In this document: positions 59,768-64,000 of the stretch, in pieces | Position numbering within the stretch: the first letter of the stretch is position 1 | How the letters are laid out: each line of letters begins with the position of its first letter | Origin: Kallipyga gabonensis | GTDB lineage: Bacteria > Bacillota > Clostridia > Tissierellales > Peptoniphilaceae | Length of the DNA stretch: 64,000 nucleotides | Direction of reading: 5' to 3' | Assembly: GCF_001286805.1 (NCBI RefSeq) | Contig: NZ_CXYV01000002.1 | Span: 868,001-932,000, forward strand | The notes under the pieces: generated by a model | What the model saw: the letters and a program-made list of their open reading frames with translations, nothing else | Database searches by the model: none | Told to the model about the DNA's origin: nothing | Program-made: the position numbers and the translations under genes

Positions 59768-60114
59768 TGATTCAAGTAAGATTCTTTTATGATTCAACCT
59801 CTTCCCAGAGAAGGTACAGAGGCTTTCAAATGAGAGGACATGCGGACTCCGGTCCCTATGGCCAGGACCTCATCTGTTGTGCGGCTTCTACTCTGGCGAT
59901 TGGAACAGTGAATGCTCTCCAGGAGGTTCTTCATATTGAAGGACTGAAGGTCGAGTTTGACGAAGGAAAGATGGACGTTTTCCTTCCGAATAATGAGAAC
60001 CCGGCCGCTATACCATATACTGATTTTGCTCTGGAGACTTTTGTCTTTAATTTGAAAGATCTAGCTAAAGACCATCCTGAATATATAACGATTCAGGATA
60101 GAAAGGACCTTTAA
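59767..60114 (+). CDS. prp: Ribosomal-processing cysteine protease Prp
   Basis: A 115-residue protease that removes the N-terminal extension of L27. The catalytic pair is His25 in MRGHADSG and Cys38 in DLICCAAS. Family length is about 105-115. It starts at ATG 59767, overlapping rplU (TAATG), and is one base before rpmA. Its substrate is the next gene, and that L27 carries the expected cleavage site. Confidence 0.95.
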   Translation: MIQVRFFYDSTSSQRRYRGFQMRGHADSGPYGQDLICCAASTLAIGTVNALQEVLHIEGLKVEFDEGKMDVFLPNNENPAAIPYTDFALETFVFNLKDLAKDHPEYITIQDRKDL

Positions 60115-60115
60115 G

Positions 60116-60406
60116 ATGAAATTTTATCTTCAACTTTTTTCTTCGAAGAAGGGTGTTTCTTCATCCAAGAACGGCCGTGATTCTCGGTCTAAACGACTGG
60201 GCGTTAAAAAGCATGATGGCGTTGTCGTTAAACCCGGCCAGATCATCGTTCGCCAGCGTGGAACCCGGATTCATCCCGGGATGGGCGTGAAGCGGGGCGG
60301 AGACGACACCTTGTTCGCAATTGCTCCCGGTATTGTTCGCTTTGAGACAGCCGGAAAGAAAAAGACAGTATCCGTCTATCCCCTTGAAGAAGTTGCCACT
60401 GCCTAA
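60116..60406 (+). CDS. rpmA: 50S ribosomal protein L27 with cleavable N-terminus
   Basis: A 96-residue L27, whose N-terminus reaches into the peptidyl transferase centre. The protein begins [20 protein letters not shown]; the residues before SSKKG match the Firmicutes pre-sequence (LQFF/ASKKG type) that Prp removes. The body [21 protein letters not shown] is typical. The start ATG 60116 follows the prp stop with an AAAGGAC site inside prp. Confidence 0.97.
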   Translation: MKFYLQLFSSKKGVSSSKNGRDSRSKRLGVKKHDGVVVKPGQIIVRQRGTRIHPGMGVKRGGDDTLFAIAPGIVRFETAGKKKTVSVYPLEEVATA

Positions 60407-60427
60407 GTCGGACTGGGCAGAGGATTG

Positions 60428-60456
60428 AAGGAGCCGCCTTAGCGGCTCCTTTTCTT
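60428..60456 (+). terminator. Terminator after rpmA
   Basis: AAGGAGCCGC (60428-60437) pairs with GCGGCTCCTT (60442-60451) with loop CTTA, then TTCTT. Confidence 0.88.
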
Positions 60457-60491
60457 AATTGAACCAAGACCCCGAGTAATGAGGAGGGCCT

Positions 60492-61766
60492 ATGTTTATC
60501 GATAAAGCCAGCATACAACTGAAGGCAGGAAAGGGGGGCGATGGTGCTGTCTCCTGGAGGAGAGAAGCTTTTATTCCTTCCGGAGGCCCCGATGGTGGAG
60601 ACGGAGGAAGAGGCGGCTCCATTTACTTTATTGCCGACAATAATGTCGCTACCCTCATGGACTTCAAGTATAAGCGGAGCTATAAGGCGGAGTCAGGCAT
60701 GAATGGGATGGGGAAGAAGATGGCCGGAAAGTCGGGCCAGGACCTTTATCTCAAGGTTCCGGTTGGAACGGTCATCCGGGAAAAAGAATCCCTCCTTCCC
60801 ATCGCCGACTTAACCCAGGATGGGGAGACCTTTTTAGCAGTGCGAGGCGGAAGGGGAGGAAAGGGGAACACCCATTTCAAAAACTCCGTACGTCAGGCTC
60901 CCCGTTTCGCTATCCCCGGCCAACACGGTCAGGAATTGGAAGTGGTTTTGGAAGTAAAGCTGATTGCAGATGTGGGTTTAGTGGGACTGCCCAATGTGGG
61001 GAAGTCCACTATCCTTTCCATCCTCTCCAATGCTCGACCCAAAATAGCCAACTATCACTTTACCACCCTTGCTCCCAACCTGGGCGTGGTGGACATTGAC
61101 CACGACCTTTCCTTTGTTTTAGCAGATATTCCCGGTTTGGTGGAGGGGGCCTCCTCCGGTGCCGGCTTAGGTGATGACTTCCTTCGCCACATCGAGCGAA
61201 CCCGGGTTTTGGTTCACGTTCTGAACATGGCGGGATCTGAGGGAAGAGATCCCTACCGGGACTACCTTCTTATCCAAGGAGAGCTTGCCTCCTACAACGA
61301 GGCTCTTCCCAACCGAGTAAAGATCATTGCGGCAAATAAGATGGACCTGCCCGGTGCAGAAGAGGGATTGAAAAAATTCAAAGAAGCGATCGGGGAGACG
61401 CCAGTTCGGATCATCCCTCTTTCCGCGGGAACAACGGAGGGCATCAAAGATCTCAAATACGCTATTGTTGATGCACTGAAGGACCTGCCGCGAACCCTGG
61501 CTTCCTTTGATGAAGAATTGGTTGATGTGGGACAGTTTTTCAAAAGGGATGAAGGGATTAAGGTGGAGCGAAAGGGGGAGACCATTTATGTGACCGGAGA
61601 ACCGGTCAAAGACCTGGTTCGCCGGCTCATCATTACGGATGAAGGCTCCGTTCGCTTTTTTGAGCGTCGACTGGAGGATATGGGGGTGATGGACCAAATT
61701 CGGGAAAAAAATCCCTCAGAAAATGATACGATTGATGTTGAAGGATTTCAGTTTGATTGGCTGTAA
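60492..61766 (+). CDS. obgE: GTPase Obg/CgtA
   Basis: A 424-residue ribosome-associated GTPase needed for 50S maturation. The glycine-rich Obg fold occupies residues 1-158 ([19 protein letters not shown]). The G domain follows with GLPNVGKST, the switch [17 protein letters not shown] and NKMD, and the C-terminal OCT domain ([20 protein letters not shown]) ends the protein. rplU-prp-rpmA-obgE is the standard Firmicutes order. ATG 60492 has GAGGAGGG upstream. Confidence 0.97.
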   Translation: MFIDKASIQLKAGKGGDGAVSWRREAFIPSGGPDGGDGGRGGSIYFIADNNVATLMDFKYKRSYKAESGMNGMGKKMAGKSGQDLYLKVPVGTVIREKESLLPIADLTQDGETFLAVRGGRGGKGNTHFKNSVRQAPRFAIPGQHGQELEVVLEVKLIADVGLVGLPNVGKSTILSILSNARPKIANYHFTTLAPNLGVVDIDHDLSFVLADIPGLVEGASSGAGLGDDFLRHIERTRVLVHVLNMAGSEGRDPYRDYLLIQGELASYNEALPNRVKIIAANKMDLPGAEEGLKKFKEAIGETPVRIIPLSAGTTEGIKDLKYAIVDALKDLPRTLASFDEELVDVGQFFKRDEGIKVERKGETIYVTGEPVKDLVRRLIITDEGSVRFFERRLEDMGVMDQIREKNPSENDTIDVEGFQFDWL

Positions 61767-61783
61767 AACAAGAAGGAGGACCC

Positions 61784-63292
61784 ATGGCTATCTACCTAAC
61801 AGAACCATCTCGAACATTTCATGAATACCTGCTTATTCCCGGCTATTCATCCAGCGAAAATATCCCCGACCGTGTTGATTTGACGACTCCCCTGGTCCGT
61901 TTCAAAAAGGGAGAAAGCCCCTCCCTTTCCCTCCGCATACCTATGGTTTCGGCAATCATGCAGTCGGTATCCAATGACACTCTTGCCATCGCCCTGGCCG
62001 GTCAAGGCGGTCTGTCCTTTATTTATGGCTCTCAATCGATTGAAAGCCAGGCACGGATGATCAAGTCGGTCAAGGATTATAAGGCCGGTTTTGTTCCCTC
62101 CGATTCCAACATTTCTCCTGAATCCACCCTGGATGACGTTTTGACCCTGAAAGAAAAGACCGGCCACTCCACCATGGCGGTTACAGAAGATGGCACCCAG
62201 CATGGTAGACTGGTGGGCATTGTCACTTCCCGAGACTACCGTTTGTCCCGGATGGATGGGACGGAAAAAGTGGAGACTTTTATGACGCCTTTTGACCAGC
62301 TGGTCTTTGGTCAGGAGGGGATCACTCTTTCTGAAGCCAACAATATTCTCTGGGATAAGAAGCTCAACGCCCTGCCCATTATTGATGATGAGGACCGTCT
62401 TGTTGCCTTCGTTTTCCGTAAAGACTACGACCGCCACAAGGAAAACCCTAACGAACTTTTAGACGAACATAAAAGACTTCTGGTCGGGGCAGGAATCAAC
62501 ACACGGGATTACAAGGACAGGGTTCCGGCCCTGGTGGAAGCTGGGGCAGACGTCCTCTGCATCGACTCCTCCGAAGGTTTTTCTGAGTGGCAAAAGCTGA
62601 CCATCGAATGGATTCGTAAGGAATACGGGGATAAGGTCAAAGTCGGTGCGGGAAACGTCGTCGACGGGGAAGGTTTCCGCTTCCTGTCCGACTGTGGTGC
62701 AGATTTTGTCAAAATCGGCATTGGCGGCGGGTCCATCTGCATCACCCGCGAAACCAAGGGCATCGGTCGTGGACAGGCGACGGCCGTTATCGATGTTGCC
62801 CGTGAGCGAAACAAGTATTTTGAAGAAACCGGGATTTATGTTCCCATTTGCTCAGATGGCGGCATTGTCTACGACCACCACATTACCTTAGCCCTGGCTA
62901 TGGGAGCGGACTTCTGCATGCTGGGTCGATATTTTGCCCGCTTTGATGAATCTCCAACAGCGAAAATCAACATCAATGGCTCCATGATGAAGGAGTATTG
63001 GGGAGAAGGGTCCGCTCGTGCCCGCAACTGGGAACGCTATGACCTGGGTGGAAAGCAGGGGCTAAAGTTTGAAGAAGGTGTTGACTCCTACGTTCCTTAT
63101 GCCGGGAGGCTCAAAGACAATGTAGAAGCGTCTCTGGCCAAGGTCAAAGCAACCATGTGCAATTGCGGAGCCCTCAACCTTGAGGAACTCCATGATAAAG
63201 CAAAGCTCACCCTGGTTTCCTCCACTTCTATTGTAGAAGGCGGAGCCCACGACGTTTTAACCAAAAATGCCTCTTCGTTGAAATATAGTTAA
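61784..63292 (+). CDS. guaB: Inosine-5'-monophosphate dehydrogenase
   Basis: A 502-residue enzyme that oxidises IMP to XMP with NAD, the committed step to GMP. The catalytic Cys319 is in [20 protein letters not shown]. Two CBS repeats lie at about residues 100-215 ([20 protein letters not shown], then [15 protein letters not shown]). The mobile-flap region is [16 protein letters not shown], the variant with a long flap rather than the common bacterial one (KYFQ...). The start ATG 61784 follows AGAAGGAGGA; an in-frame GTG/TTG upstream overlaps obgE and is not used. Confidence 0.94.
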   Translation: MAIYLTEPSRTFHEYLLIPGYSSSENIPDRVDLTTPLVRFKKGESPSLSLRIPMVSAIMQSVSNDTLAIALAGQGGLSFIYGSQSIESQARMIKSVKDYKAGFVPSDSNISPESTLDDVLTLKEKTGHSTMAVTEDGTQHGRLVGIVTSRDYRLSRMDGTEKVETFMTPFDQLVFGQEGITLSEANNILWDKKLNALPIIDDEDRLVAFVFRKDYDRHKENPNELLDEHKRLLVGAGINTRDYKDRVPALVEAGADVLCIDSSEGFSEWQKLTIEWIRKEYGDKVKVGAGNVVDGEGFRFLSDCGADFVKIGIGGGSICITRETKGIGRGQATAVIDVARERNKYFEETGIYVPICSDGGIVYDHHITLALAMGADFCMLGRYFARFDESPTAKININGSMMKEYWGEGSARARNWERYDLGGKQGLKFEEGVDSYVPYAGRLKDNVEASLAKVKATMCNCGALNLEELHDKAKLTLVSSTSIVEGGAHDVLTKNASSLKYS

Positions 63293-63320
63293 TGAGTAAA
63301 TTACTAAGGAGGAATCACCA

Positions 63321-64000
63321 ATGAGAATGATCGGTACTGTGGCAAGAGGGATCCGAACCCCCATCATCCGGGAAGGGGACGACCTTGCCAGCATGGTGGT
63401 CGAATCTCTTCAAGCTGCCGGAAAAGAAGGAGGATTTTCCTTCCATGACCGGGATGTCCTATGCATGACCGAGGCCATTGTCGCCAGGGCTCAGGGAAAC
63501 TACGCCAGCGTGGATCAGATTGCCCGGGACATTCAAAAAAAGTTCCCCGAGAGAGAAGTCGGACTCTTTAACCCCATCTTCTCCCGCAACCGCTTCTCCA
63601 TGAACCTCAAGGCCATTGCCCGGGCCATGGACAAGATTTACCTCCAGATGACCTATCCCTCGGATGAGGTGGGAAACCAGCTTATCACTGTTGAGGCGAT
63701 GGATAAGGCCGGCCTGGATCCTTACAATGATGTCATCTCTGAAGAAGACTTTTATCGGATTTTCGGTCAGGTGGGACATCCTTTTACCGGCGTGGACTAT
63801 ATTAAATTCTACCGGGATCTGGTAGAGGCGGAAGACTGTGAATTGGTCATTTTCCTGGCCAACCAGCCTAAAGCTATTCTCCAATATACCGACCAGGTCA
63901 TCACCTGCGATATCCATACCAAGGAAAGATCCAAACGCCGGCTTAAATCGGCCGGGGCAAAAGTTGTTTATGGTCTGGATGATATTTTGACGGAGTCTGT
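63321..64000 (+). CDS. CofE-like coenzyme F420-0:L-glutamate ligase family protein (3' end outside window)
   Basis: The first 226 residues of a protein that runs past base 64000. It begins IGTVARGIRTPIIREGDDLA and has SFHDRDVLCMTEAIVARAQGNY, NPIFSRNRFSMNLKAIARAM and YPSDEVGNQLI, the pattern of the F420-0:glutamyl ligase family as found in Firmicutes. Such bacteria generally lack F420, so the true reaction is likely different, perhaps another gamma-glutamyl ligation. ATG 63321 has AAGGAGGAA upstream, 28 bases after guaB. Confidence 0.8.
   Translation, partial: MRMIGTVARGIRTPIIREGDDLASMVVESLQAAGKEGGFSFHDRDVLCMTEAIVARAQGNYASVDQIARDIQKKFPEREVGLFNPIFSRNRFSMNLKAIARAMDKIYLQMTYPSDEVGNQLITVEAMDKAGLDPYNDVISEEDFYRIFGQVGHPFTGVDYIKFYRDLVEAEDCELVIFLANQPKAILQYTDQVITCDIHTKERSKRRLKSAGAKVVYGLDDILTES

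Overview
The window reads as one contiguous piece of the chromosome of an anaerobic Gram-positive bacterium (Bacillota). Evidence for this: the rpoC-rpsL-rpsG-fusA-tuf order, a HrcA/CIRCE-type groESL promoter, a Prp protease between rplU and rpmA together with an L27 carrying a cleavable N-terminus, a class B sortase, Firmicutes-type Tad/Flp pilus proteins, an Rnf complex and a fused Nfn-type transhydrogenase. The gene set fits the Tissierellia/Peptoniphilaceae part of the phylum, but that placement is an inference and I cannot name a species. Base composition looks even and moderate. There is no rRNA, CRISPR array, intact transposase or prophage.

Layout. 1-7.1 kb: end of rpoC, a patatin-like lipase, then the str operon (rpsL, rpsG, fusA, tuf). 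7.1-8.6 kb: an Ogt methyltransferase whose terminator holds a 54-bp palindromic mini-element, then a divergent pair of small Xre-type regulators. 8.6-17.3 kb: a Tad/Flp pilus operon (cpaF, tadB, tadC, flp, tadE, a 974-residue DUF5702-like protein, a second TadE-like protein, a TPR/WG protein) behind a structured leader RNA. 17.4-24.5 kb: yhbY, nadD, yqeK, rsfS, comEA-like, secG, rnr, smpB, msrAB; four consecutive genes here appear to start with TTG. 24.5-27.8 kb: a VTT membrane protein and the fused Nfn protein. 27.9-30.2 kb: a second Tad-linked pair, a degenerate CpaE/TadZ-like protein and an FHA protein. 30.3-34.9 kb: mutY, pepF, an unrecognised protein and sortase B. 35-37 kb: groES-groEL. 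37.3-41.9 kb: an ArpU-like sigma-related regulator, an OmpR-type regulator with a dead receiver, an RsuA-type pseudouridine synthase, a metallophosphoesterase and a UvrD-like helicase. 42.1-46.2 kb: tRNA-Leu(CAA), polA, coaE, a lytic transglycosylase. 46.4-51.6 kb: tRNA-Leu(GAG) and rnfCDGEAB. 51.7-53.3 kb: a NusG-domain-II protein, a Gx transporter and radC. 53.5-59.3 kb: mreB, mreC, mreD and an unusually large PBP2. 59.4-63.3 kb: rplU-prp-rpmA, obgE, guaB. The window ends inside a CofE-like (F420 glutamyl ligase family) gene.

How the parts work together. Rnf (ferredoxin:NAD) and the fused Nfn protein (ferredoxin/NADH/NADPH) together would balance reduced ferredoxin, NADH and NADPH in a fermentative anaerobe. 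The two Tad clusters, 10 kb apart, look like one pilus machine, although no prepilin peptidase or outer regulator lies in the window. mreBCD plus PBP2, the transglycosylase and sortase B serve the cell wall and surface. Most remaining genes are translation, RNA and replication housekeeping.

Less ordinary points: the cpaF leader with a possible kissing-loop fold; the IS-end-like palindrome in the ogt terminator; the two tRNA-Leu genes that sit, each with its own terminator, directly in front of operons with no room for another promoter; the pseudo-receiver regulator; three helically phased 10-bp repeats in front of the ArpU-like gene; and the unknown gene paired with sortase B.
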